NCBI RefSeq assembly: GCF_004118935.1
Contig: NZ_CP035375.1
Span: 1,736,001 to 1,800,000, forward strand
Direction: 5' to 3'
Length of the DNA stretch: 64,000 nt
Origin: Salinibacterium sp. UTAS2018
GTDB lineage: Bacteria; Actinomycetota; Actinomycetes; Actinomycetales; Microbacteriaceae
How positions within the stretch are numbered: the stretch's first letter is position 1; every line of letters starts with the position of its first letter. The position numbers and the translations under genes are program-made. Below are positions 8,517-18,238 of the stretch, piece after piece. The notes under the pieces were generated by a model, which worked only from the letters and a program-made list of their open reading frames with translations, was not told where the DNA came from and searched no databases.

Positions 8517-9741
8517 CATCACGCGGTGCGGATGGTGTGGCGGGCTTGGCTCGCCACACCACGAGCGCTGCCGCGGTAACAACGAGCACCAGTACGCCAG
8601 CTCCCCAGGCGAGCCCGGCGTAGCCGATCATGATCAGGATGGGACCGGCGAAACCACCGCCCACCGCCCCGGCAAGGCTCATGATGGTGTCACTTCGACC
8701 CTGAATGCGTAGCCGCATCGCTCCCGTCGAGAGGTCAGCAACGAGTGCCGAACCAGCGACCGTAGAGGCGCTCCAGCCGAGACCGAGCAAGACGAGACCC
8801 ACGGTGACGGCCGTATTGCTGAGCTCACCCAAAGCAACGACCAGCACGGATGCCGCAAAGAGCGCCTGCCCGATAAGGATTGTCGGGATGCGACCGAAAC
8901 GGTCACTCGCCCAACCGAAGACCGGCGACAGCGAGTACATTCCGGCAATGTGCAAGCTGATGGTGAAGCCGATGATCGTGAGGCTCGCTCCGTGATGGAG
9001 CAAGTGCACGGGTGTCATCGCCATGATCGACACCATGACCGCGTGGCTGATCGCGATGGCGGCAATCGCGAAAACCAATGGGCCACGACCGCGGACGATT
9101 CCGGCATCCGCGGCAGCTGCCGGCTCGACAGGTTTATTGCCAGCCAGAACGAGAGGATCGGGGCGCAGCGCCACGAGGTAGAGCGCGACAGCGCCGAGTT
9201 GTGCCGCAATCGCGAAAACGAATGAGCCCGTATTGGTCGGCAGCGACAGCCATTGCGCTATCGCTTCACCAGGACCTACGAGGTTCGGGCCGGCGACAGC
9301 GCCAATCGTTGTCGACCAGACCACCAGTGAGAGGTCACGCCCTCGATGCTGGGGGGCCGCAACATCCGTCGCGGCAAAGCGCGCCTGAAGGCCAACCGCC
9401 GTGCCGACGCCCAGCATCGCAAACCCCAGGATCAGGAGTGGGAAGAATCCAATACCGACAGCAATGACAGTGATCAACGAGCCCGCGGCGGCAACGCCAG
9501 CCCCGAGCGCCAACGCGGGGCGACGACCCCAGCGAGCCGCCAACCGCGCCAGAGGAATAGAGACGAGCGCAGCACCGAGCGTGCTGGATGTCGCCGCCGC
9601 ACCCGAGAGCGCCTCGCCGCCAAGATCGGCGGCCAAAATCGCCCCCACCGCAACAGTTGCTCCGAGGCCCAGCCCGGCGAGCACTTGCCCCGCAACGAGC
9701 GTGCGGACGATGCGGGATTGCACGGCGCGGTCGATGTCCAT
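8476..9741 (-). CDS. MFS transporter
   Basis: Major facilitator superfamily permease of about 421 residues with roughly twelve hydrophobic segments, a loop of RLAARWGRRPALALG type between helices 2 and 3 and FGWASDRFGRIPTILIG in the second half. It is probably a drug or metabolite exporter. I place the start at the ATG at 9741 because CAGACT, a near-consensus -10, lies 6 nt before it. A GTG at 9762 in the same frame would add seven residues. The 3' end overlaps the convergent YceI gene by 41 nt. Confidence 0.87.
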   Translation of the reverse strand: MDIDRAVQSRIVRTLVAGQVLAGLGLGATVAVGAILAADLGGEALSGAAATSSTLGAALVSIPLARLAARWGRRPALALGAGVAAAGSLITVIAVGIGFFPLLILGFAMLGVGTAVGLQARFAATDVAAPQHRGRDLSLVVWSTTIGAVAGPNLVGPGEAIAQWLSLPTNTGSFVFAIAAQLGAVALYLVALRPDPLVLAGNKPVEPAAAADAGIVRGRGPLVFAIAAIAISHAVMVSIMAMTPVHLLHHGASLTIIGFTISLHIAGMYSLSPVFGWASDRFGRIPTILIGQALFAASVLVVALGELSNTAVTVGLVLLGLGWSASTVAGSALVADLSTGAMRLRIQGRSDTIMSLAGAVGGGFAGPILIMIGYAGLAWGAGVLVLVVTAAALVVWRAKPATPSAPRDATSEVQPAGQTSE

Positions 9742-9798
9742 GGGTACAGTCTGGCTTACCACCAGCGCGTGTGCGCGCTAGCGCTTACCGCGCGGTGA

Positions 9799-10764
9799 TT
9801 ACCACGTAGCTCCGGCATCGGTAGACACCGAGACGCTAGAACCAGACCAGAGCCACACAGCGTCACCGGCTTGGGCGATCGAGACTGCCTGCGGCGCACT
9901 TTCCGCCGTGAAACAGCCAACCTTTTGCGCCTCGGCCGAGCTCGCTTCGAGAGACAAGATTGAGATTCCGGCACAGTCCTCTCCGCCAGCGGCGGCGATG
10001 ACAAAGCCGGAGTCATTGGCCGCGATTGCCAGCGCACCGGGAATGCTAACTTCGCGCCAGCCGTCGTCGGCATCTAGAACGTGCACCTGATTGGTGCACA
10101 GCACTGCGACAGAATCTCCCTCAGCGAGCTGCAGCGGAGCACACGGAGCAGCGACATCGCGGTCGGGAAACTGCACGGTCGCGGGCTCTGCCGAGTCGAT
10201 GAAAGCGGCGGCGCCATCTCCGGCCTCGTAGTCGGCCCAGAAGGCACCCGCTGTAAAGCTGCGGAACTCGCTGACTTCGCACCCATCTCCGACGGCCGCG
10301 ACAATCGTTACGACGCTTTCGCTGTCAGCCCTAATAGCCAGCACTTGTCTGATGTCAAAAGCTTCGAGATCGACGCTCGAAAAGGTCTCACCGCCGTCGT
10401 CACTGCGTTCAAACACGGCGGGTGCATCGCTGCACACGGCCGCGTTTGCACGCCACGCGCTCGTACCATTTGCTGCGGCAAAAACCCGAGGGGCGGCAGC
10501 AATAGCGGGGGTGGTGGCCGTCGGCGTTGATGTCGGAGTCGCGGCGGGGCTGGCCGGAGCGTCAATTACATAGGTGGGCGCGCTAGAAGGAGCGGTGTCA
10601 TCGCTGTCGTTTACCCCGAGGGCAACAACGACCAGGATGATGTCCGCGATCAAGAAAATCGATACGCCGACGATCGCCAAGGTTCGCCAATTGCGCCGCA
10701 ACCTGCTGCGCCATGATGGTGTCGACGGGCGAGGCTTCTCGCGCTCCGGAAGACTAGACGTCAT
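9799..10764 (-). CDS. Membrane-anchored hypothetical protein with propeller-like repeats
   Basis: This 321-residue protein has a basic N-terminal tail, one transmembrane helix at about 31-52, a Pro/Ala/Thr-rich linker (about 60-90) and an extracytoplasmic domain. The domain shows sialidase/BNR-type Asp-box-like segments such as FERSDDGGETFSS and VSVSTDAGATW, suggesting a small beta-propeller or its remnant. It is the third gene after the BY-kinase and phosphatase and overlaps the phosphatase gene by 11 nt, so it is probably cotranscribed. I do not recognise a named family. A role at the cell surface in polysaccharide control is inference from context. Confidence 0.72.
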   Translation of the reverse strand: MTSSLPEREKPRPSTPSWRSRLRRNWRTLAIVGVSIFLIADIILVVVALGVNDSDDTAPSSAPTYVIDAPASPAATPTSTPTATTPAIAAAPRVFAAANGTSAWRANAAVCSDAPAVFERSDDGGETFSSVDLEAFDIRQVLAIRADSESVVTIVAAVGDGCEVSEFRSFTAGAFWADYEAGDGAAAFIDSAEPATVQFPDRDVAAPCAPLQLAEGDSVAVLCTNQVHVLDADDGWREVSIPGALAIAANDSGFVIAAAGGEDCAGISILSLEASSAEAQKVGCFTAESAPQAVSIAQAGDAVWLWSGSSVSVSTDAGATW

Positions 10765-11431
10765 GAGGGGGCACCGGCCCCTTCATCGCGCGAACGAATG
10801 CCGCAACGATCTGGGACACAGCCTGGTCAATCACCGTTCCCGACTCGTCGTACACATCCTGCGACTGCCGATACGGGTCGACTACGTCATCATCGTCAGG
10901 ATTCTCGGGAGGCGGAACGAAGCCTCTCTGCGCCGCGACCACTGCGACGAGCGCTTGCGGAGAGTCGATGGCAGCGAAATCATCATCAGTGAGAGCGGAA
11001 GCTATCCGGGCAAATTGTCGGAGCGTGAAGCTATAGCGAAGTGCGCGCACCGATTGCTGCACGACGTCGGCGCGGTGCTCGCGCGCTGCGGTGAGCACAA
11101 GATCTGCGTGATCGATGAGGTTTTCGTCAATCTGACGAGCACGATGCCCTGCGGGCGTGCCGCCGTAGGTGGCCGACAGCTCTGCAGCAGGTTCGGGCAT
11201 CGAACGACCGACCAGCGCTGAGGTGCCCGCGCTCAACACTGTTGCCTCGACCCCTGCTGCTGCGAGCCGAACAGCGAGCAACTGCTGCGCTAACGGTGAC
11301 CGGCAAATATTTCCCGTGCAGACCGAGAGGATCGTGAAGGTGTGACTCGAATCAACCTTGGCGGACGCTGACTCGCCCGGCCGACCGCCGGGCTCGAGCA
11401 TGTCGAAGGAAAAGTCGCTGATGTCAGTCAT
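10754..11431 (-). CDS. Low-molecular-weight protein-tyrosine phosphatase (Wzb/Etp-like)
   Basis: Phosphatase of 225 residues. The CX5R phosphate loop is CTGNICR with nucleophile Cys38 and Arg44, preceded by the strand FTILSV. The general acid is likely in the VDPYRQS segment near the C-terminus. An N-terminal extension of about 30 residues is unusual for the family. The gene starts 3 nt downstream of the BY-kinase stop, the standard kinase/phosphatase pairing in which the phosphatase removes phosphate from the kinase's tyrosine tail. The fold is also shared with arsenate reductases, but this context argues for a protein phosphatase. Confidence 0.88.
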   Translation of the reverse strand: MTDISDFSFDMLEPGGRPGESASAKVDSSHTFTILSVCTGNICRSPLAQQLLAVRLAAAGVEATVLSAGTSALVGRSMPEPAAELSATYGGTPAGHRARQIDENLIDHADLVLTAAREHRADVVQQSVRALRYSFTLRQFARIASALTDDDFAAIDSPQALVAVVAAQRGFVPPPENPDDDDVVDPYRQSQDVYDESGTVIDQAVSQIVAAFVRAMKGPVPPHDV

Positions 11432-11434
11432 GAG

Positions 11435-12826
11435 CTATTTCTTGGCTTCGTCTATTTCGTACCCGTAGCCATAGGAATGACCGTAGTGCCCGTAGCCGTA
11501 GGCGTCGGGGCCCTTCGTAGGAAGCATCGTCAGCACCAGTCCGGAGATCGGCGCATCGACGTTCGCGAGCGCCGCTACGGCACCCTGCACTTGGCCCTTG
11601 TGAGTTTTTCCGGCCGCGATTACCAAAATCGCTCCGCCGACGCGTTTTGCGAGGATCGCCGCGTCTGTAACGGGCAATAGTGGGGGCGCATCGAAAATGA
11701 CGTAGTCGAATTCCCTATTGAATACCTCGATCAGCTTGGCCATCGCTATGGAGCCAAGAAGTTCGCTGGGGTTCGGCGGGATTCGTCCAGCGGGGAGCAC
11801 GAACAGTTTGTTGCGGCCCCACGGCTGCATCACATCTTTGAGGTCTGCTTTACCGATGAGCACGTCAGTAAGGCCCACTGCACCTTCGAGCCCCATGTAT
11901 TCGCCAACCTTTGGCCTGCGCAGGTCAGCGTCGACGAGGAGAACACGCACACCACTATCCGAGAGCGAGATTGCAAGGTTCGCCGCGGTGGTGCTCTTGC
12001 CCTCTGAAGCGACCGAACTCGTGATCACGAAGGCCCGGTCACGCTCACCGAAGTCGATGAACGACAGGTTGGTGCGAAGCGTGCGGAACGATTCCGCTCG
12101 AGGACTGCGCGGGTCGGACTGCACGATCAGGGGACGTTCTGCCGCCTTGGGGTCATAAGCGATGCCGCCGATGATGGGCGCATCAGAGATGAGTTCCAGA
12201 TCCCGCTCGTTGCGAACGCGCGTATCTAGGACCTCGCGAAGAACTGCGATTCCGACACCAAGAGCGAGTCCCACAAGGAACCCGAGGGCGATATTGAGGG
12301 GAACGCGTGGGCTCACTGGGGCCGACGGCGCTTCAGCGATTTGCACGGTTGTGAGCTTCACCGGGCTCACGGCACCCTCGGTTTCGGGGGTTTCGATGAG
12401 TTGCACAACGGTCGTCAAGCTCTCTGCGATGCCGTTGGCGATTTCAGCAGCGTTCGCCGGGTCGGCGTCGACCACGGAAACTTCGAGAACGGCGGAATCG
12501 AGAACGGCGGACACCGAGACATTCGCAGCAAGAGCATCGACTTCGGTATCCAAGTTGAGGCTGTCAATGACGGGTTGAAGCACGATGGGCGTGATCGCCA
12601 ACTGTGAATAAGTTTTGACCCGCTGCACGGTGAACGAGTTACCTTGCTGAAGGTCAGAAACAGACCCTCCATCGCTCGCCGTGGAGACGAAAACCTTCGA
12701 GGATGCACTGTATTTCGGAGTCTGAAGGATGGAGAACGTCGCGGAACTAGCGACCCCCACCAGCATCAGCACCACGATCAGTAGCCAGCTTTTGCGCAAA
12801 ATGCGTATGTAGTCGCGAAGCTCCAT
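11435..12826 (-). CDS. Polysaccharide co-polymerase/bacterial tyrosine kinase fusion (Wzz-CpsD type)
   Basis: BY-kinase of 463 residues controlling polysaccharide chain length or export. Two transmembrane helices (about 15-35 and 178-198) flank an extracytoplasmic Wzz domain. The cytosolic kinase domain has Walker A ASEGKST (Lys277), Walker A' VLLVDADLRRP at 296-306 and Walker B VIFDAPPLLP. The C-terminus carries six tyrosines (443, 445, 448, 452, 454, 456) in a Gly-Tyr-rich tail, the expected autophosphorylation cluster. A Shine-Dalgarno AAAGG precedes the ATG. It leads an operon with a tyrosine phosphatase and an anchored protein. No glycosyltransferase, Wzx or Wzy gene is adjacent. Confidence 0.92.
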   Translation of the reverse strand: MELRDYIRILRKSWLLIVVLMLVGVASSATFSILQTPKYSASSKVFVSTASDGGSVSDLQQGNSFTVQRVKTYSQLAITPIVLQPVIDSLNLDTEVDALAANVSVSAVLDSAVLEVSVVDADPANAAEIANGIAESLTTVVQLIETPETEGAVSPVKLTTVQIAEAPSAPVSPRVPLNIALGFLVGLALGVGIAVLREVLDTRVRNERDLELISDAPIIGGIAYDPKAAERPLIVQSDPRSPRAESFRTLRTNLSFIDFGERDRAFVITSSVASEGKSTTAANLAISLSDSGVRVLLVDADLRRPKVGEYMGLEGAVGLTDVLIGKADLKDVMQPWGRNKLFVLPAGRIPPNPSELLGSIAMAKLIEVFNREFDYVIFDAPPLLPVTDAAILAKRVGGAILVIAAGKTHKGQVQGAVAALANVDAPISGLVLTMLPTKGPDAYGYGHYGHSYGYGYEIDEAKK

Positions 12827-13107
12827 ACAGCGGCCTTTCGTTAGACGATCTCGGAAGACACCCCTGCGCCCCCGTTACATGCTCCCACAGACCACCAAAA
12901 TTCTAGCCATCCTCACGTGTGATCTGCGTACCGTGGACCATTGTTGGGGCGGAAGCTCGGCCTGGGGTTGGGCCGGAGGCTCGGGCCGCGGTGTGATCGC
13001 ACGGGGTAGTTTCCCCGGCTTCGGAGCAACTCGGAGCAGAGTCCATCGCACCGCTGCGCTCCGCTAGACTGAGGGCATCTTCCCGCGCGAAATCATGGAG
13101 TGATTCG
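12827..13107. promoter_or_regulatory. Divergent intergenic region with a purS promoter element
   Basis: This 281-nt stretch separates the BY-kinase operon from purS. I see no convincing gene in it. TAGACT at 13065-13070 is a probable -10 for purS, and the same hexamer precedes purL (36295-36300), suggesting similar promoters for the two pur loci. A GGAG at about 13096 serves the purS GTG start. Confidence 0.4.
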
Positions 13108-13380
13108 GTGCCAATAATCGTCGTCGAGGTAATGCCCAAGGCTGAAATCCTCGATCCTCAGGGCAAGGCCGTAGCCGGCGCCCTCGTCCGTCTCGACAAG
13201 AGCGAGTTCAGCGCGGTGCGCATCGGTAAGCGTTTTGAGCTCACCGTTGACGGCCCCATCACTGACGAGCTGCTGGCTGAGGCTCGCGAGATCGCGAACG
13301 ATCTTCTCGCCAACACGGTGATCGAAGACGTCATTTACGTTGGCGAGGCTCGCCCCGCCGACGACGCTCAGGGCGCATAG
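13108..13380 (+). CDS. purS: Phosphoribosylformylglycinamidine synthase subunit PurS
   Basis: Small bridging subunit (90 residues) of the three-part FGAM synthase, which converts FGAR to FGAM in step 4 of purine synthesis. The sequence shows the PurS pattern: [17 protein letters not shown] at the N-terminus and LANTVIEDV near the C-terminus. It starts with GTG after a GGAG and its TAG overlaps the GTG of purQ by one base, so the two are coupled. PurS forms the scaffold joining PurQ and PurL. The PurL gene is 22 kb away in this window. Confidence 0.93.
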   Translation: MPIIVVEVMPKAEILDPQGKAVAGALVRLDKSEFSAVRIGKRFELTVDGPITDELLAEAREIANDLLANTVIEDVIYVGEARPADDAQGA

Positions 13381-14078
13381 TGCGCGTCGGAGTCATCACC
13401 TTTCCGGGTTCGCTCGACGACCGTGACGCTCAGCGTGCGGTCAAGCTGGGTGGCGGTGAGCCGGTAGCCCTGTGGCACGGCGACCACGACCTCAAGAACG
13501 TGGATGCAATAGTTCTGCCCGGCGGTTTCAGCTACGGCGACTACCTTCGTGCCGGCGCCATCGCAGCGCACTCGCCCATCATGAGCGAAGTCATTGCAGC
13601 CGCGAACGGCGGAATGCCCGTTCTGGGCATCTGCAACGGCTTCCAGATTTTGGTGGAATCCCACCTTCTTCCCGGCGGCCTCGTGCGCAACGACCACGGA
13701 GACTTTGTCTGCCGCGACCAGAAGCTTCGCGTCGAGAATGTCGACACTGCCTGGAGCAATGGCTTCAAAGAAGACGAAGAGATCATCATCCCGTTGAAGA
13801 ACGGTGAGGGCGGCTACATTGCTGACCAAGAGACGCTCGATCGTCTCGAGGGTGAAAACCAGGTTGTGTTCCGCTACCTCGAGGTCAACCCCAACGGGTC
13901 GGCGAACGACATTGCCGGCATCTCGAATGCTCGCGGCAACGTCGTGGGTCTTATGCCTCATCCCGAGCACGCGACCGAAGAAGGCTTTGGCCCAGACACT
14001 CGCGCTGCGATGCGTTCGGGCACTGACGGCCTCACGTTCTTCACGAGCGCGATCAGCTCGCTGATGGCCAACGCCTAA
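13380..14078 (+). CDS. purQ: Phosphoribosylformylglycinamidine synthase subunit PurQ (glutaminase)
   Basis: Class I glutamine amidotransferase subunit of FGAM synthase (232 residues). It supplies ammonia to PurL. The nucleophile is Cys85 in [11 protein letters not shown], and the His-Glu pair lies in [10 protein letters not shown] near the C-terminus. [13 protein letters not shown] at 48-60 is typical of PurQ. Its GTG overlaps the purS stop. Confidence 0.95.
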   Translation: MRVGVITFPGSLDDRDAQRAVKLGGGEPVALWHGDHDLKNVDAIVLPGGFSYGDYLRAGAIAAHSPIMSEVIAAANGGMPVLGICNGFQILVESHLLPGGLVRNDHGDFVCRDQKLRVENVDTAWSNGFKEDEEIIIPLKNGEGGYIADQETLDRLEGENQVVFRYLEVNPNGSANDIAGISNARGNVVGLMPHPEHATEEGFGPDTRAAMRSGTDGLTFFTSAISSLMANA

Positions 14079-14096
14079 TACTGAAAGTTCAGCCCC

Positions 14097-14561
14097 ATGT
14101 TTGCGACTCCCAAGTCACTGTTCCGCGTTCTTGCATTTGCTGAAGCGGTCACCTGGACGCTGCTGATCACCGGCCTCATCCTGCGCGCTACAGCGGGGCT
14201 GGATGTCGCAGTGTCGATCGGTGGGGCCATTCACGGTTTCGTCTTCCTGGCTTACGGCGCCACTGCCGTGCTGTTAACGGTGAACCAACGGTGGAGCGTC
14301 GGCACCGCCGTTCTCACCATCGGTAGCGCGGTCATCCCCTACGCGACGATTCCGGTGGAATTGTGGCTAGCACGCTCGGGACGCCTGAAGGGCGACTGGC
14401 GCAAAGAAGCATCCGATCATCCGCGGGATGCGGGCTGGATCGACCGAACGATGCGCTGGTTCTTGAACCACCCGTACATGTTGGTGGCCCTCATCGCTGG
14501 CGCCGTCATTCTGCTCTACGTTGTGCTTCTCATCGCGGGCCCTCCCGGCGGCAAAGAGTAA
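14097..14561 (+). CDS. DUF3817 integral membrane protein
   Basis: A 154-residue membrane protein with about four hydrophobic segments, starting with LFRVLAFAEAVTWTLLITGL, which matches the DUF3817 pattern found next to purine genes in many actinobacteria. The C-terminal part adds a charged loop and one more helix. It follows purQ by 18 nt on the same strand and is probably cotranscribed. No function is known. Confidence 0.82.
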   Translation: MFATPKSLFRVLAFAEAVTWTLLITGLILRATAGLDVAVSIGGAIHGFVFLAYGATAVLLTVNQRWSVGTAVLTIGSAVIPYATIPVELWLARSGRLKGDWRKEASDHPRDAGWIDRTMRWFLNHPYMLVALIAGAVILLYVVLLIAGPPGGKE

Positions 14562-14624
14562 CCTCGCGGCATGGCTGCGGCCGCGCCTGAGGCGCTCCCA
14601 CGAGGTGGGCTCGCCGCGCATCCG

Positions 14625-15467
14625 CTACAGCAGGAAGAACGGGATGACACCCGGGTTGCGCGCGTGCACAATGACGAGGAACACGACCGCGTCAAACAGT
14701 AGGTGCACGCTCAGCACGTAGACGAGGGACTTCGTGGTCGAGTAGATCCAGCCCTGCAAGAGTGCGAACGGGATCGTGAGCAGCGGGCCCCACGACTGGT
14801 AGCCGAGTTCCCACAGGAACGCCACGAAGATCACCATCTGTAGCAGGTTCGCCTGCCACACCGGGAAGTGACGGCGAAAGAGCACGAATACGGTGAGGAT
14901 GAAGAAGAGCTCATCCCACGTACCCACGGCGTTCACGCCGACGAACAGGCGCCCAATCTCATCGGGCGTCGTGACGATGGGCCAGTTGAGATAGACCCCA
15001 CTCGTGATGAAGTAGAACGGCAGAATGAGCCAGCCGAGAAAGAGCACGAGAACCAGGTAGCCCCACTGAACCCGGTTCCACGGCCAGCCGCCCCGCCACG
15101 GAAAGCGGATGAGGCGATCCTTGAACACGAAGCGCGAGATGGCATACGGCACGGCTACCGCCGCGGCTAGCACGAACCCGAGCAAGAAGAAGTTGCCCCA
15201 GCTGATGTCAGCTTCGACCGACACCGTCGAGACGATGATCATTCCGACCGCGATCAGCAACAGGTCTTTCGCGAGCCCTTCAGTGAACTTGCGGCTATCC
15301 GTGAACCAGGCCCCGGCGAGCGCGACTGCCACGACGACGTAGCCGAGCAGCGGCAGTCGGAGCGAGAACATCAGTACGGCCGAGCCGCTCAATAGCGCTG
15401 CAGGAACAAGGCCCCAACTGCGTGCGCTGAGGATGCGATCGGAGACAACACTGTCGACGGACGGCAT
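14625..15467 (-). CDS. CPBP-like intramembrane protease family protein
   Basis: Polytopic membrane protein of 280 residues with seven or eight hydrophobic segments. The late WDELFFILTVFVLFRRHFP region and the following SVHLLFDA segment resemble the glutamate-containing and His-containing motifs of CPBP (Rce1-type, ABI) intramembrane endopeptidases, though the usual paired Glu (EExxxR) is DE here. Activity is therefore uncertain. It lies 5 nt downstream of the mscS-type gene and is probably cotranscribed with it. Confidence 0.62.
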   Translation of the reverse strand: MPSVDSVVSDRILSARSWGLVPAALLSGSAVLMFSLRLPLLGYVVVAVALAGAWFTDSRKFTEGLAKDLLLIAVGMIIVSTVSVEADISWGNFFLLGFVLAAAVAVPYAISRFVFKDRLIRFPWRGGWPWNRVQWGYLVLVLFLGWLILPFYFITSGVYLNWPIVTTPDEIGRLFVGVNAVGTWDELFFILTVFVLFRRHFPVWQANLLQMVIFVAFLWELGYQSWGPLLTIPFALLQGWIYSTTKSLVYVLSVHLLFDAVVFLVIVHARNPGVIPFFLL

Positions 15468-15472
15468 GCGTA

Positions 15473-16690
15473 TTAGTCCTTTGTGGGGGCGCGATCTGGC
15501 GCGTGGTCTGGCCCTTCAGCGGGCATGTTCTCGGGAACATTATCTTGCACCGGGATGGCGCCGGTGAATTCTTGACGGCGAGCATCCGCTTCGGCGCTAC
15601 CGCTGAAGAGGCCGCGGTTCTGCGGTGCCGCCGACGATTTGGTGCGCACTGCAGCTTCGTTCTCGACCATGAGCACGCGCGTGCGAGGAAGCGCTGCAGG
15701 GTTCTTGGCCTGCAACCAGGTGACCATTTCTTCGCGAACGTGAGTGCGTAGATCCCACAGCGCTCCGGAGTCGGCAGCGCTGATCAGCACGCGAACGCGC
15801 ACGAAGCCGCCCTTGGCATCCACGACTTGGATGTTGGCGGTGCGGCCGTCCCACAGCTCAGTGCGCTCGACGACTTTGCTGAGACGTTCACGCATCTGGT
15901 CGATGTTGACGCGCCAGTCGAGGTCGAAGTTCACTTCGCCGAGGAGCTCAGTGGCGTTTCGGGTCCAGTTCTGGAACGGTGTGGTCGTGAAGTAGGTGGA
16001 GGGCAGCACGAGGCGGCGCTGGTCCCAGATGCTCACGACGATGTAAGTGAGGGTGATCTCTTCGATACGGCCCCACTCGCCGTCGGCGATCACGACGTCA
16101 TCCACTCGGATGGCGTCGCTGAAGGCGAGCTGCATTCCCGCGAACACGTTGGCGAGCGCCGACTGCGCGGCAATACCGGCAACGACGGAAACAAGACCGG
16201 CGGAGGCGAGAACACTCGCGCCGAGGGCTTCGGCACCGGGGAGAGTGAGGAGAATGGCACCGATCGTGACGATCACAATGACGGCGGCGAGAACGCGGCG
16301 GATCAGGAGAACTTGGGTGCGCACCCGGCGCGCGGCGCGATTGTCAGGAACATCGGTCGGGTAACGAGCGAGAGTGCGATTGAGCAGCAGGTTGATGATC
16401 GCGATCAGCAGCCAGCCACCGGCCGCGATGACCGCGATGAGGAAAACCGTATCGATGACGTCGCGAAGGTCTGCGACCGGGAGCGTGATCGAAATCGCTG
16501 CCCACACGGCAAGCAAGGCCATCAGCACTCGTAAGCGCTGACGTGTTTGAGCGAGGGTTTGGTAGACCCCGGGGCGCACGCGCGAGATTCCCCGCACAAC
16601 GAGCGAGATCACTCCGATGCCAATGACGACCGCGACAAGCGCAATCAGTACGGCTACGGCGAGACCCAGCCACGATACCCATTCAAACAA
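15473..16690 (-). CDS. Mechanosensitive ion channel family protein (MscS-like)
   Basis: Channel protein of 405 residues. Five or so N-terminal hydrophobic segments are followed by the pore helix and beta-domain signature: SALANVFAGMQLAFSDAIR, then VVIADGEWGRIEEITL and VLPSTYFTTTPFQNW. It probably releases solutes on hypo-osmotic shock. The last 70 residues are charged, Pro-rich and probably disordered in the cytoplasm. The CPBP-like gene follows at 5 nt. Confidence 0.9.
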   Translation of the reverse strand: MFEWVSWLGLAVAVLIALVAVVIGIGVISLVVRGISRVRPGVYQTLAQTRQRLRVLMALLAVWAAISITLPVADLRDVIDTVFLIAVIAAGGWLLIAIINLLLNRTLARYPTDVPDNRAARRVRTQVLLIRRVLAAVIVIVTIGAILLTLPGAEALGASVLASAGLVSVVAGIAAQSALANVFAGMQLAFSDAIRVDDVVIADGEWGRIEEITLTYIVVSIWDQRRLVLPSTYFTTTPFQNWTRNATELLGEVNFDLDWRVNIDQMRERLSKVVERTELWDGRTANIQVVDAKGGFVRVRVLISAADSGALWDLRTHVREEMVTWLQAKNPAALPRTRVLMVENEAAVRTKSSAAPQNRGLFSGSAEADARRQEFTGAIPVQDNVPENMPAEGPDHAPDRAPTKD

Positions 16691-16786
16691 TCGAGTGATT
16701 TCCTTTCATTCGCGTTGTTCCACCCTAGGGGCAGGCACCACAACAAAGCCTGACGTGATTAACTAGGGCGATTCGAGAGGGATGTC

Positions 16787-18169
16787 ATGAGCGAGCTAGC
16801 AACACAGAGTGCGCGTCGTAATTCCCTGCGCCGCTGGATCGCCACCCTGCGCGAGGGCATCGCAGCTGAGCTCTGGCCGCTGCCTACGATGTCCATCATT
16901 CTCGCGGTGATCTTGGGCATCGTGATCCCCTTGATCGACCGCGCCGTGGATGACTCGCTTCCGGCCGCGTTCGAACGCATCCTGTTCGCCGGTGGCCCGG
17001 AAAGCGCGCGCGCTGTGCTCTCGGCCATCTCGGGTTCGCTGATCACGGCGACCTCCCTTACCTTCTCTCTCACCGTTGTTGCGCTGCAACTGGCCAGCAG
17101 CCAAGCCTCGCCGCGTGTGCTGCGCACCTTCCTCAAAGACCAGACGGTGCACTGGACCCTCTCGGTCTTCGTTGGCACCTTCGCCTACGCCCTCACGGTG
17201 TTGCGCACAGTTCAGGATGGCGACGACAGCATCGATCCGATCGTGCCGCGCCTTGCGGTGACGCTGGCATCGCTGCTGACCCTGGCGAGCGTTGTCATGC
17301 TCACGCTGTTCCTGGCGCACCTCGCCCGGCAGCTGCGCATCGAGACGACGATGCGGCAGGTTTACCTCGAAACCAGCAAGACCATCGAGCTGGTGGCATC
17401 CACGATGGCTACCGGTGAAACGGAACTGCCCGAGTGGCCACCTGCCGAACGAATCGAACTTGCTTTAGCTAAACGTTCGGGGTTCATCCGTTCGAGCGAC
17501 CGCTCGCGCTTACTGACCATCGCGATCAAGAACGACATCGTGGCGCGCGAAGAACACACGGTTGGGCACCATGTCGTGAGCGGAACCCCGGTGCTGCGCT
17601 GGTGGCCGCGTGACCCCCTGCGCCATCTGGATGACGACGACCGCGCCTACATCAACAGTGCGCTGGTCGGTGCCGTCAGTCTCGCTTACGAGCGCACGGC
17701 CAGCCAAGATATCGGTTTTGGCATCCGCCAGCTCGTCGACATCACGGCCCGCGCACTCTCCCCCGGAGTCAACGACCCCACGACCGCCGTGCACACGCTC
17801 GGGCATATTTCAGCGACGCTGTGCTCGCTCGCGGACCTAGAGATTCAGTCTCGCGGGCTCACCGATGATGATGACATCGTGCGCGTGATCATCAAGCCCC
17901 ACAATTTCATCAACCTGCTCGACGTCGCCCTGACTCAGCCACGGCGCTATGGCGCGAGCGACCCCGGAGTGGTGGAGCGTTTGTACCAACTGCTGCAAGA
18001 AGTGGGCTACCGCGCGCAACGCACCGAGCAGTCCGAAGCGGTGGCGGCGCAGATCGACCGGCTCGAAGCATCCGTGGCGGCAGAAACGTACGACGCAGTG
18101 GAGCGCGAACGATTCGCCCATTTCGCCGAAGCCGCCCGGGTGGCGACCACCGAGCACCGCTGGCTCTAA
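16787..18169 (+). CDS. DUF2254 membrane protein
   Basis: A 460-residue protein with four N-terminal transmembrane segments (about 35-55, 75-110, 125-150, 165-185) and a large soluble C-terminal domain. The core segment GSLITATSLTFSLTVVALQL and the C-terminal DIGFGIRQLVDITARALSPG motif are characteristic of DUF2254. No biochemical function is established. The gene stands alone between the divergent mscS-type gene and the glycosyltransferase. Confidence 0.85.
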   Translation: MSELATQSARRNSLRRWIATLREGIAAELWPLPTMSIILAVILGIVIPLIDRAVDDSLPAAFERILFAGGPESARAVLSAISGSLITATSLTFSLTVVALQLASSQASPRVLRTFLKDQTVHWTLSVFVGTFAYALTVLRTVQDGDDSIDPIVPRLAVTLASLLTLASVVMLTLFLAHLARQLRIETTMRQVYLETSKTIELVASTMATGETELPEWPPAERIELALAKRSGFIRSSDRSRLLTIAIKNDIVAREEHTVGHHVVSGTPVLRWWPRDPLRHLDDDDRAYINSALVGAVSLAYERTASQDIGFGIRQLVDITARALSPGVNDPTTAVHTLGHISATLCSLADLEIQSRGLTDDDDIVRVIIKPHNFINLLDVALTQPRRYGASDPGVVERLYQLLQEVGYRAQRTEQSEAVAAQIDRLEASVAAETYDAVERERFAHFAEAARVATTEHRWL

Positions 18170-18238
18170 GAAATTCGCCGGAGGATCTACGCCACGCACT
18201 CCGGGCGCGGCCGCACCGAGCTCGACTATCATTTCCCC

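Noticed and set aside
12903..13139. Small reverse-strand gene between the BY-kinase and purS
   Set aside because: The frame overlaps the purS promoter and start, has low-complexity composition and no ribosome-binding site.
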